Both the position numbers and the translations under genes were made by a program. A stretch of 53,076 nucleotides of DNA from Verrucomicrobiota bacterium (lineage in GTDB: Bacteria > Verrucomicrobiota > Verrucomicrobiia > Opitutales > UBA953), in NCBI GenBank assembly GCA_003569205.1, contig BGOK01000016.1, forward strand, positions 1-53,076, read 5' to 3'. The notes beneath the pieces were generated by a model that saw only the letters and a list, made by a program, of their open reading frames with translations, was not told where the DNA came from and did no database searches. Positions 34,642-43,063 of this stretch are shown here, piece by piece. Positions within the stretch are counted from its first letter, which is position 1, and the number at the start of each line of letters is the position of its first letter.

Positions 34642-35912
34642 CCGAAATCCCCGACAGCCTCCGTCGTCGTTTGACCCGCCCCGCCGCCATCTTAGGGGCT
34701 GGGGTGAGCGGTCGTGCGGTCGCCGAAGCGTTGGGCTTGGCGGGCTTTGCGTCCGTCATCTACGACGAGAAAGGCGCCAACGCGGTCTTTGGTCCGGAAG
34801 AAGCCGCGCGCCATGACCTCATGGTCTACAGCCCGGGCTTCGCGCAGCCGCACCCGTGGATATTGGCGGCCCGTCGGGCCGGTTTACTCTGCCTCGCGGA
34901 GTTGGATTTCGGCGCCTTACTTTGGTCGGGCGCTTCCATCGCCATCACGGGGACGAACGGGAAGACGACGCTCACGGATTTCCTTTCTTTTGCGCACAAG
35001 CGGGCCGGCCTGAATGCGATCGCCTGTGGTAACGTCGGCCTACCCTTGACCTCTTTGGCCAACACCTCTTCGAACGCCGCGTTCCTGGCGGTCGTCGAGG
35101 TCAGTTCTTTTCAGGCGGAGGACTTACGTCACTTCGCGCCGGAAATTGTCCTATGGACGAATTTCGATGAAGACCACCTCGATCGCCATGGCGAGCTCGA
35201 GAGTTATTTTCGAGCCAAGTTCAAACTCGTCGAACGGATGGTCGTCGGCGGCACCCTGATTGTGGGTGAGTCGGTCCAGGCTGCGGCTCAACAGTTCGGC
35301 ATCGAGATGCCCGAAGGCACGATTATCGCCACGCGGGCCGAAGTCGCCGACTCCATCCCGGCTGGTTCGGTCTTCGAGTCTTGGCCGCAACGCGAGAACT
35401 GGGCGCTGGCGGTCCGCTATTGGCAGTCCCGCGGCATCCCTTTGCGTCATCTCGAGGAATCCGCTAAACTCTTCCGGCCGGCTCCGCATCGGCTCCGCAA
35501 GGTCGCTGAAGCCCGTGGCATCGAATTCTGGAACGACTCCAAGGGCACTAATTTCCACGCTGTTTATGCCGCGCTGGAGCAATTCACGATTCCCGTCCGT
35601 TGGGTTGGTGGCGGCAAGTGGAAGGGGGGCGACCTGAGTCGCTTTGCTGCGACCATTGGCCCCCGCATTGATTCCGCCTACCTCATCGGCGAGACAGGGG
35701 TTGAGCTACAGCGTGCGCTCACCGCCCTCGGCAAGCCCGCTCGTTTTTTCCCTTCCTTGCAGGACGCCGTCGTCGCTGCCGCCAAGGACGCTCACGGCCC
35801 CGTGGCTATTCTTTTGAGCCCTGGCTTCTCCAGCTTCGACCAATTCAAAGGCTATGCCGAGCGCGGCATCGTCTTTGAGCGTGCGGCCACCGCTTTGGCT
35901 AACCGCAGCTAA
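34638..35912 (+). CDS. murD: UDP-N-acetylmuramoylalanine--D-glutamate ligase
   Basis: A cytoplasmic Mur ligase of 424 residues that adds D-glutamate to UDP-MurNAc-L-Ala. It has the N-terminal Rossmann region AILGAGVSGRAVAEALG, ATP loop ITGTNGKTTLTDFL, EVSSFQAEDLRHF, NFDEDHLDRHG and NDSKGTNFHAVYAAL. The C-terminal region contains LSPGFSSFDQFKGYAERG, the conserved MurD ending. I chose the ATG at 34638, which overlaps the mraY stop. The open frame extends upstream into mraY, but that part is a shadow. A gap of 47 bases follows before the LysM lipoprotein gene. Confidence 0.95.
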   Translation: MTEIPDSLRRRLTRPAAILGAGVSGRAVAEALGLAGFASVIYDEKGANAVFGPEEAARHDLMVYSPGFAQPHPWILAARRAGLLCLAELDFGALLWSGASIAITGTNGKTTLTDFLSFAHKRAGLNAIACGNVGLPLTSLANTSSNAAFLAVVEVSSFQAEDLRHFAPEIVLWTNFDEDHLDRHGELESYFRAKFKLVERMVVGGTLIVGESVQAAAQQFGIEMPEGTIIATRAEVADSIPAGSVFESWPQRENWALAVRYWQSRGIPLRHLEESAKLFRPAPHRLRKVAEARGIEFWNDSKGTNFHAVYAALEQFTIPVRWVGGGKWKGGDLSRFAATIGPRIDSAYLIGETGVELQRALTALGKPARFFPSLQDAVVAAAKDAHGPVAILLSPGFSSFDQFKGYAERGIVFERAATALANRS

Positions 35913-35959
35913 CTTTTCGTTCACCAATCTTCCAACCCAAACCCAACCACACACACATC

Positions 35960-36556
35960 ATGCGTCCTATCATCACCGTCAGCGCCGTCGTGCTCCTGCA
36001 CCTCTGCGTCATCGCCGTCCTCGTCGGAGTCAACGGCTGCCGTAGCACCAGCGGCTACGAGAAGGAACCCGACCTCACCGCATACTCCGCGGGTGCCCGT
36101 AACGGCACCCCTGCGACTTCGCTGACGTCTCCGGGCGGCACTGGCCTAGCGCCCCTGCCGGTCGCAACGTTGTCGACCCCTAAGCCCACCAAGCTCACCC
36201 CAGTAACGCCTGCGGGCGTGGGTGGCACGCACACCGTGCTTAAGGGCGAAACCCTGTCCCTCATCGCTTCCCGCGAAAAGGTCAGCATCGATGACCTCGC
36301 TGCCGGCAACGGCATTTCCAGGAACTCGGTGATTCGCGAAGGCCAAAAGCTAAAGATTCCGGCCCCTGGCGCTGCCAAGAAGGCTGCCTCGAAGGCCACG
36401 TCGGCCGCTCCGAAGTCCTCAAGTAGCGCTCCCGCCGCGCCAGCCGCTCCCGCTGGCCCCGCGATCGAGCCCCTGAAGATTATCCGCTTCACGGCTGAGC
36501 CAGCTCCGGCTCCGGCAGTGGATGCGGGTGCCCCGGCTCCCGCTCCGACCAAGTAA
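35960..36556 (+). CDS. LysM-domain lipoprotein inside the dcw cluster
   Basis: 198 residues. The N-terminus is a signal with lipobox LVGVNGC (C27), so the protein should be lipid-anchored in the envelope. A Pro/Thr/Gly-rich linker (about 30-88) leads to one LysM domain at about 90-135 (HTVLKGETLSLIASREKVSI ... REGQKLKIP), which binds peptidoglycan sugars. The tail (about 137-198) is Ala/Pro/Lys-rich. It lies between murD and ftsW, where most bacteria have no gene, and on the same strand with 30-50-base gaps. Its likely role is to bind septal or lateral peptidoglycan. It has no amidase or peptidase domain. The downstream ftsW starts 29 bases later. Confidence 0.8.
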   Translation: MRPIITVSAVVLLHLCVIAVLVGVNGCRSTSGYEKEPDLTAYSAGARNGTPATSLTSPGGTGLAPLPVATLSTPKPTKLTPVTPAGVGGTHTVLKGETLSLIASREKVSIDDLAAGNGISRNSVIREGQKLKIPAPGAAKKAASKATSAAPKSSSSAPAAPAAPAGPAIEPLKIIRFTAEPAPAPAVDAGAPAPAPTK

Positions 36557-36585
36557 TCCGCTTCGGTTAGTTCCGCCCGCCCCCC

Positions 36586-37800
36586 GTGATTATCGCGCCC
36601 AAACAGGAGAGCCCCCGTTTTCTCGGGAGCCACGCCTTTTGGATTGCGGTGATTGCGGTGGGGTTGATCGGTTTTGGCCTCGTCAATCAATACAGTGCGG
36701 GCATTTCGCTGAGTTCGAAAAATCGGACGGCGGCGTTTGATCGCCAGCTGATGTACGTGCCCTTCGCGCTCTTGGCCGGTTGGCTCGCCTTCCGCGTCAA
36801 CCTCGAGCGCCTCCGTGAGTACCGTTGGTGGATTCTTGGAGCCGCGATGCTCGCCATGGTCGCTGCCCGTATTCCCGGCATCGGTGTGACCGTGAACGGT
36901 TCCTGGCGCTGGATCGACTTCGGCTTCTTCCGCCTCCAGGCCTCGGACCTCGGCAAACTCGCCCTCGTCCTTGTTCTTGCTGACATGTTATCGCGCCTCC
37001 AGCGTCATACCATCGACCTGCGGAAGCCAGTCTTCTGCTTAAGTACGCGGGAGCCCTATCTTTTCACCCCATCCGGTTGGTTGGATTGCCGTGAAGGCTT
37101 CGTCAAACCCGCCCTCCTAATCGGCTGCATCTGCTTCGGCATCGCGCTGGGGCCGGATCTTGGTACCATCGTGCTCTGTGCCGCGGTCGGCGGAACGATG
37201 ATGTATATCTCAGGGGTTCGTTGGAAATACATTATCCCGACCTTCGTCATCTGCAGTGGAGCTTTCACGCTTTTGATTCTGAACTGGGGTAACCGCTTCC
37301 GCCGTTTCACGTCGTTCATGGATCCGTGGGGGCATCGTGATAACGAGGCTTACCAGCTTTTTGAGGGCATGATCGCTTTCGGCGTCGGTGGCTTGACTGG
37401 GAAGGGCGCCGCCAATGGTCTACAAGTTCGCGCCTACCTACCCGAGGCGCACACGGACTTCGTCTTGGCGAACATCGGCGAAGAACACGGTCTCATCGGC
37501 ACGGTCCTAGTGGCCTTGGCCTACTTAACGATTTTCTGGTTGGCCTTCCGCGCCATGCAGTTCTCGCATGACCTCTATCGCCTGAATATTTGCCTGGGGG
37601 CGACCCTGTTCTTGGTGCTCCAGGCGTTGGTGAATATGGGCGTCGTCACCGGATTGTTACCAACCAAAGGAATTTCGCTACCCTTTCTAAGTTACGGTGG
37701 CACCAATCTCGTTATCATGTCCTGCATGGTGGGACTTATCCTAAACTGCATCCGCGAGGCTGGGCAGTCTCCGTTCACCCCCAAGGAGGCGCGCGCATGA
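36586..37800 (+). CDS. ftsW: peptidoglycan polymerase / lipid II glycosyltransferase FtsW
   Basis: A SEDS-family integral membrane protein of 404 residues with about ten membrane segments, which polymerises lipid II at the septum together with FtsI. Motifs: GVTVNGSWRWIDFGFFRLQAS with DLGK (usually SE-x-x-K), GPDLGTIVLCAAV, MIAFGVGGLTGKG, LPEAHTDFVLANIGEE and KGISLPFLSYGGTNL. The start is GTG at 36586. Residues 138-172, between two membrane segments, are longer than in most FtsW and include CLSTREPYLFTP, a possible lineage-specific loop. The stop overlaps murG by four bases. Confidence 0.93.
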   Translation: MIIAPKQESPRFLGSHAFWIAVIAVGLIGFGLVNQYSAGISLSSKNRTAAFDRQLMYVPFALLAGWLAFRVNLERLREYRWWILGAAMLAMVAARIPGIGVTVNGSWRWIDFGFFRLQASDLGKLALVLVLADMLSRLQRHTIDLRKPVFCLSTREPYLFTPSGWLDCREGFVKPALLIGCICFGIALGPDLGTIVLCAAVGGTMMYISGVRWKYIIPTFVICSGAFTLLILNWGNRFRRFTSFMDPWGHRDNEAYQLFEGMIAFGVGGLTGKGAANGLQVRAYLPEAHTDFVLANIGEEHGLIGTVLVALAYLTIFWLAFRAMQFSHDLYRLNICLGATLFLVLQALVNMGVVTGLLPTKGISLPFLSYGGTNLVIMSCMVGLILNCIREAGQSPFTPKEARA

Positions 37801-38885
37801 GCCGCGTGCTGCTTGCCTGCGGCGGGACCGGTGGCCATATCGCCCCCGGTATCGCCTTGGCTCAGCGGCTCACGGATGACGGACACGCATGTGTTTTGGT
37901 GGTTAGCCGTAAGACGGTGGATGCGCGCATGACGGCGGACTACCCGCAGTTTACTTTTGTGGCCGGTCGCGGCCGTGGCTTTGGTCCAGGGTGGATAAAC
38001 CGGTTACTATTTTTACCGGCGCTGGTCGCATCTATTGGCTCTTCTTTACGTTTACTTCGGGGCTTTCGCCCGGATGTCTTGGTGTGCTTCGGTGGCTTCA
38101 TGAGCGTGGGCCCCGCGCTCGCCTGTTGGCTGCGTGGCATTCCAGTCATCGTCCATGAGTCCAACCGTCGTCCGGGCAAGGCCGTCCGACTGATTGCCCG
38201 CTTTGCGCGCGCCTTGCATTTACCAGCCGGGGTGCGGCTGGAAGGCATCCCGCTAAAACGTCAGCACGATTCAGGCTTTCCGGTACGGAAAGAGATTCGG
38301 CCTTCCGCTAAGGAGGTCGCCCGGAAAACACTAGGTTTTCCGACTACTGGAAAGTTATTGTTGGTCGCGGGTGGGAGCCAGGGCTCGCGGGCCCTCACGA
38401 AATGGGTCGAGACGCAGTTGGCAGAAATTTCGGTCCGCGGACTACATGTGCTTTGTTTGACGGGTCCCGGGGGCCGGGGCGGGGAAGTCCGCGCGGGAAG
38501 TTCGGTCGTTCGTTTTCTGCCGTTCTGCAACCAGATGGGTCTCGCCTATTCGGCCGCCGACTTGGCTATAACGCGGGCGGGTGCGGGTACCTTGGCGGAA
38601 TTGGCGGCGTGCCGGACGCCAGCAATCTTGGTGCCATTCCCATTTGCGGCCGACGACCATCAAACGGCCAATGCGCAGTATTTTGTCGAGACTGGGGCCG
38701 CGCTGCTGGTGCCGGAGGGAGATCTCTTGGACGCCACGGCCTTGATTTACGACCGTCTCTCCAATAACTCGGCTCTGGCCGAAATGCGCAATGCCTTGGC
38801 CCTCGCCGATGCCGACAATCGCTGGGACGAACTTTTCCAAGAAACTGTCCAGCTCGCGCGTGACCCGCGCGCCCCGGCCGCATGA
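37797..38885 (+). CDS. murG: UDP-GlcNAc--undecaprenyl-pyrophosphoryl-MurNAc-pentapeptide transferase
   Basis: A membrane-peripheral GT28 glycosyltransferase of 362 residues that converts lipid I to lipid II. N-terminal glycine-rich LACGGTGGHIAPGIALA, FGGFMSVGPALACW and IPVIVHESNRRPGKA are typical. The C-terminal UDP-GlcNAc-binding region has LVAGGSQGSRALTKWV, ITRAGAGTLAELAACRTPAI and PFPFAADDHQTANAQYF. The ATG at 37797 overlaps the ftsW stop; the longer open frame upstream is a shadow of ftsW. It overlaps the murC-murB gene by four bases. Confidence 0.95.
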   Translation: MSRVLLACGGTGGHIAPGIALAQRLTDDGHACVLVVSRKTVDARMTADYPQFTFVAGRGRGFGPGWINRLLFLPALVASIGSSLRLLRGFRPDVLVCFGGFMSVGPALACWLRGIPVIVHESNRRPGKAVRLIARFARALHLPAGVRLEGIPLKRQHDSGFPVRKEIRPSAKEVARKTLGFPTTGKLLLVAGGSQGSRALTKWVETQLAEISVRGLHVLCLTGPGGRGGEVRAGSSVVRFLPFCNQMGLAYSAADLAITRAGAGTLAELAACRTPAILVPFPFAADDHQTANAQYFVETGAALLVPEGDLLDATALIYDRLSNNSALAEMRNALALADADNRWDELFQETVQLARDPRAPAA

Positions 38886-41164
38886 GCGTACCTGCTTCTG
38901 CTTGGATGCTCGGGGCTTGCGGTATGGGCGTGGGTCCCTTGGCCATCTACTTGAAAGGGGCGGGGTGCGATGTCTCGGGCTGGGATGATGCCACGGGCAG
39001 TCCCATGGAAGCCCATCTAGCGACGGCCGAAATCCCGTTGTTGCGCGATCCTTGGGCCGCGGGCCGGACGCCGGTCGTCGTGGGTCGCTCGAGCGCCGTC
39101 AAGCCAGGCCATCCAGCGCTTGATTTGGCCACGCAGCAGGCCGCCCGCGTCCTGCGTCGGGGTGAATTACTTGCGGAGAGTGTTGCGGGTCGTCGATTCG
39201 TCGCCGTGTGCGGTAGCCATGGCAAGACCACGACCTGCGGGATGCTAGTCTCGGCGTTGGCTTCCGCGGGCGCGGATTTTGGTTACGTGTTGGGCGGGCT
39301 TTTTCGCGACCCAGATTTCCCGCCAGCGCGCGCTTCCGCCGCTTCGCCTTGGGTGGTCGCCGAGGTCGACGAAAGTGATGGCACGATTGGGGCCTTTTCG
39401 CCCGACGTGACTGTCGCCGTGAACCTCGACTGGGATCATCCCGATTATTATCGCGACGAAGCCGCGCTGGAAGGCGTCTTCCGCGCCTTGTTTGAGCGCA
39501 CGCGGACCGCGGTAGTCATTCCCGCCGGCAACGAACGCTTGGAGCGCCTGACGCAAGGCCTGCAGGCTCAGGTGCTCCGTGTTGGGAGCGATGGCGACTA
39601 CGTCGCGGCCTTCTTGTCCGGCGACCACGCGAGTTCGCGGCTGAGCCTTGGCGGTCGCTTCCCCAACGTCGAAGTGACTTTACCTGTCGCTGGTGCTTTT
39701 AACCGGGCCAATGCGACGATGGCCTTGGCCGTGACGCACCTCGTCACCGGTGGACTCGTGGCGGCGCCTTTAGCGCGTTGGAGCGGCATCCGTCGCCGGC
39801 AGGATATCTTATTTGAGCGCAGTGGACTCCGCGTGCTGGCCGACTACGCGCATCATCCGACGGAGATTGCCGCCTTGTTGCATTGGATTCGCGACACCCA
39901 TGCCGGCCGCTTGATTGTGGTCTTCCAGCCGCATCGCCATACGCGCACACGCCAATACGCGACAGAATTCCGCCAAGCCCTGCAGGTCGCCGACCACGCC
40001 ATCGTGCTGCCAGTCTACGCTGCGGGCGAAGCCGCCGTCGACGGCGGTCGTTCCGATGCGGTCGTCGCGGGCTCCTCCCTGCGTTTAGTCGAAGATCGGG
40101 CGAGTTTGCCAGCGCTCTTATCGGGCCTATCCGCAGGGGCTGATACCGTTGTCGCTTTCGTCGGCGCCGGGGATATTGAGCGCGACGCGGAGTTCTTTGC
40201 GAAGGTACTCCGTGCGGAAGGTTTACCTACCTTAACCGAAGACCTCGGCGAACTCGTGGCCGGTAAGGTTTCGACCGCTTGCATCGTGCGGGCCGGTGAA
40301 CCCTTGGCGCGTCGGACGACCCTCGGGGTCGGCGGTGCCGCGCGCTGGTATGCAGAGCCTGCCACCGTCGATGACGTCGTCGTGCTGCTGCGGGCCGCTG
40401 GACGTCTCGGGTTGCCTTACTTTATCTTGGGCCGTGGTTCTAATTTATTGGTTTCCGACGATGGCTACGACGGCCTGATTCTGCATCTCCCCGCCGAGAC
40501 CTGGGGGCAGGTGACCGACCTTGGAGACGGACGACTCCGCGTCGGGGGTGGCACCAAACTTAAAGAACTTTGCGGCTTCGCCGCCAAGGCTGGCCTCACC
40601 GGCTTCGAATTCCTAGAAGGCATTCCGGGGACCATCGGGGGTTCCTTACGCATGAACGCTGGCGCCATGGGTGGCTGGATCTTTGACGTCGTCGAGTCGG
40701 TTGAATGGCTCTCGCCTCGTGGGGTCGTTCGGGCTGCCCGGCGCGATTGCTTTGACGCCCTGTATCGCGATTGTCCGCAGCTTCATGGGGCCGTGGTGTT
40801 ATCGGCGGTCCTTCGCGCCCGCGGGACGGCGACCACGGATGCGATTCGCCTGACGATGGATGAGATGGGACAGAAGCGCCGGGCTTCCCAGCCACGTGAT
40901 GCGAGCGCAGGGTGCGTCTTCCGTAATCCTGATAACGATAAGGCTGGGCGGCTCATCGAAGCCAGCGGCCTCAAGGGCACGCACGTCGGCGCAGCGACGG
41001 TCTCGCCCATTCACGCCAATTTCATCGTCAACCTCGGGGACGCCCGGGCGGCCGATGTTCTCGCCCTCATGCGCGAGGTCCGTCGAGCCGTGCAAGAGCG
41101 CCATGGGTGCGTCCTTCAACCTGAAATCGTGGCCCTCGGGCGCGAATGGAAAGATTTACTATGA
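38882..41164 (+). CDS. murC/murB: MurC-MurB fusion: UDP-MurNAc--L-alanine ligase / UDP-GlcNAc-enolpyruvate reductase
   Basis: 760 residues joining two cytoplasmic peptidoglycan enzymes. Residues 1 to about 455 are MurC: LGACGMGVGPLAIYL, ATP loop VCGSHGKTTTCGML, EVDESDGTIGAFSPD, NLDWDHPDYY and VLADYAHHPTEIAALL. From about 462, MurB begins: RRTTLGVGGAARWYAEP, FILGRGSNLLVSDDGYDG, FLEGIPGTIGGSLRMNAGA and SAGCVFRNPDNDKAGRLIE. Cys sits where many MurB enzymes have the catalytic Ser (GSVF). FAD binds the MurB half. The fusion runs MurC then MurB in one open frame without a stop, and the order of the reactions (MurB first, then MurC) is reversed along the chain. It overlaps murG and ddl by four bases each. 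Confidence 0.93.
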   Translation: MSVPASAWMLGACGMGVGPLAIYLKGAGCDVSGWDDATGSPMEAHLATAEIPLLRDPWAAGRTPVVVGRSSAVKPGHPALDLATQQAARVLRRGELLAESVAGRRFVAVCGSHGKTTTCGMLVSALASAGADFGYVLGGLFRDPDFPPARASAASPWVVAEVDESDGTIGAFSPDVTVAVNLDWDHPDYYRDEAALEGVFRALFERTRTAVVIPAGNERLERLTQGLQAQVLRVGSDGDYVAAFLSGDHASSRLSLGGRFPNVEVTLPVAGAFNRANATMALAVTHLVTGGLVAAPLARWSGIRRRQDILFERSGLRVLADYAHHPTEIAALLHWIRDTHAGRLIVVFQPHRHTRTRQYATEFRQALQVADHAIVLPVYAAGEAAVDGGRSDAVVAGSSLRLVEDRASLPALLSGLSAGADTVVAFVGAGDIERDAEFFAKVLRAEGLPTLTEDLGELVAGKVSTACIVRAGEPLARRTTLGVGGAARWYAEPATVDDVVVLLRAAGRLGLPYFILGRGSNLLVSDDGYDGLILHLPAETWGQVTDLGDGRLRVGGGTKLKELCGFAAKAGLTGFEFLEGIPGTIGGSLRMNAGAMGGWIFDVVESVEWLSPRGVVRAARRDCFDALYRDCPQLHGAVVLSAVLRARGTATTDAIRLTMDEMGQKRRASQPRDASAGCVFRNPDNDKAGRLIEASGLKGTHVGAATVSPIHANFIVNLGDARAADVLALMREVRRAVQERHGCVLQPEIVALGREWKDLL

Positions 41165-42090
41165 GTCTGCCTTTACAGCCTGTCGTGCTCTGTGGCGCCG
41201 TATCGCCGGAACGCGAAGTCTCGCTTCGCTCGGGGCGGGCCGTCGCCGGGGCTTTGCCGGGCTGTCGCTTGGTCGAGTTGGAGCGCAACGAACTACCTGA
41301 GTGGCTCGACGCCGCCCGCCAGGTTGTGATCCCGGTTATCCATGGCGATTATGGGGAGGACGGAACCGTCCAAGCTGAGTTAGACGCACGGGGTGTCGCC
41401 TACGCGGGCTGCGAGGCTGCGGCCAGTCGTCTCTGCCTCGACAAGGTGGCCACCAAGAACGCCATGCGTCGCGCGGGTGTTCCGGCCATCCCGGAGGTCG
41501 CCTTTGCCGGTGCCGCCAAGCCCACCGCCGCTGTCCTCATGACGCAACTCGGTCCGCAGGTCGTGCTCAAGCCAGCCGACAAAGGCAGTAGCGTCGGCCT
41601 TTACGTGGTGGATGGGGAGGGCGCCATCGCTGCCGCCTTGGCCCAGATACCACCTTCCGGCCAGTGGATGGCCGAGCGGCGCCTGCTGGGTCGCGAGATG
41701 TCTATCGGCATCTTAGGCGGTCAAGCCATGGGCCTCGTCGAGATTGTCCCCCGCAAGGGCGTCTATGATTACCAGAGTAAGTACACCAAGGGCTCGTCGG
41801 ACTATATCTACCCGGCCCCGGTCTCAGCCGAACTCACCGCGCGTATCCAGTCCGCGGCCGAGGCGCTCTTTCAGGCCTGTGGTTGCCGCGACTTCGCCCG
41901 GGCCGACCTCTTTCTTGAACCGGACGGGCAATTCTATTTCTTGGAGATTAATACGATGCCTGGCATGACCGAAACTAGTTTGATGCCTAAGAGCGCTTCC
42001 TGTGCCGGCCTTGATTTCCCCGCGCTCGTGCAGCGTATGACCGCCCCTGTCTTTACCCGCGCCGCCGCGCGCGCCTACCGCTCTGCATGA
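41161..42090 (+). CDS. ddl: D-alanine--D-alanine ligase
   Basis: A cytoplasmic ATP-grasp enzyme of 309 residues making D-Ala-D-Ala for MurF. It shows HGDYGEDGTVQAELDARGVAY (first half HGDYGEDGTVQ, then the fold), KNAMRRAGVPAIP, VLKPADKGSSVGLYVVD and FYFLEINTMPGMTETSLMP, where the metal-binding Glu and Asn are visible. The KGVYDYQSKYTKGSSDYIYP segment is the usual omega loop. The ATG at 41161 overlaps the murC-murB stop. Length is typical for the short DdlB type, and its position before ftsQ matches many dcw clusters. Confidence 0.95.
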   Translation: MSLPLQPVVLCGAVSPEREVSLRSGRAVAGALPGCRLVELERNELPEWLDAARQVVIPVIHGDYGEDGTVQAELDARGVAYAGCEAAASRLCLDKVATKNAMRRAGVPAIPEVAFAGAAKPTAAVLMTQLGPQVVLKPADKGSSVGLYVVDGEGAIAAALAQIPPSGQWMAERRLLGREMSIGILGGQAMGLVEIVPRKGVYDYQSKYTKGSSDYIYPAPVSAELTARIQSAAEALFQACGCRDFARADLFLEPDGQFYFLEINTMPGMTETSLMPKSASCAGLDFPALVQRMTAPVFTRAAARAYRSA

Positions 42091-43063
42091 ACCTCTTTAA
42101 CCGTCTCCGTCAGTTCTTCAGCCCACGTCGCGATGCGTTCATGGGTCCCGCCGACCGTGAGTGGCGCCAACTGATTCCCCAAGATATCCGCCGCGTGCCG
42201 GGCGATGAACTCGGCCGCAAGCGCGCCGCCCGTTCGCGTCTACCGCTTTTCGTGGCGGTGGTCTTCTTCGTGACCTTGGGTGGAATTGTTTGGGTCTCCA
42301 TCGACGACACCACTGCAGTGGTCGGGGGAAATGGCTCCATGCGCTTCAAGACGGACGGGTTTTTCCGGTGACGGATTTACAGCGGCTCGTCGCGCAGGGA
42401 AAAGACGGAGCGGCCAAAGACGTCGCGGCGATGAAGGCGGATCTCGAAGCGGATACGCAGATTGCGAGCGCAGATGTTCGTCGCCGCGGGGATGGTTCGT
42501 TAGAAATCATTTTACGTGAACGTAAGGCCGTGGCGAAAATTGCCAGCCTACCTGGTTCTGGCCCGATGATTATCCGACTCGTCAGCCCCGAAGGCGTGCA
42601 GTTCTCAGGCGCGGGCTACCCCTCCGAAGCGATTCGTAACCTGCCACTAATTATAGACTATCGGACCACTGGTAGCGGCGATAAAGTGACGATTGAAGGC
42701 ATCGAAGTAGCGGGCCCGTTCTTGCTTGCGGCGCAATCGGCCTATCCGAACCAGTACCGGGAGTGGAGTGAGCTTTCGCTGCGTGATTGCTTCGGGGCTC
42801 AGGAAGATTCTCCTGGCTCCAATCTACGTGTCACCGTCCGGCGGGGGTCCCAGCCGGCCGACCGTGCGGTGCTGACCGAGATTGTCTTCTCCACCGCCAA
42901 CTGGCGCAACGAACTGGCGATTCTCTCGCGCCTCGACCTCGACGGCCTACTCCGGCGCCCGGGCAACACCGCCCCGGCGTATGTGCTCAAACTTTCCATC
43001 CAGAACCGCACCTCTGCGCGCTCTGTCCCTGAACCCCGCCTCGTGCCTGCCACCCCTCGATGA
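42087..43063 (+). CDS. ftsQ: FtsQ/DivIB-like cell division protein (frameshifted)
   Basis: A bitopic division protein of about 325 residues when repaired. The N-terminal part (42087-42371) has a basic cytoplasmic stretch and one membrane helix at about 51-70 (LPLFVAVVFFVTLGGIVWVS). The periplasmic part resumes in another frame (FPVTDLQRLV, AKDVAAMKADLEAD, LEIILRERKAVAKI), matching the POTRA and beta domains. The join near 42360 needs one more G in a G run (DGVFPVTD). As sequenced, the protein would stop just after its membrane anchor and should be inactive; since ftsQ is normally essential, a base-calling error is likely. The position between ddl and ftsA and the four-base overlaps support the name; sequence similarity alone is weak. 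Confidence 0.8.
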
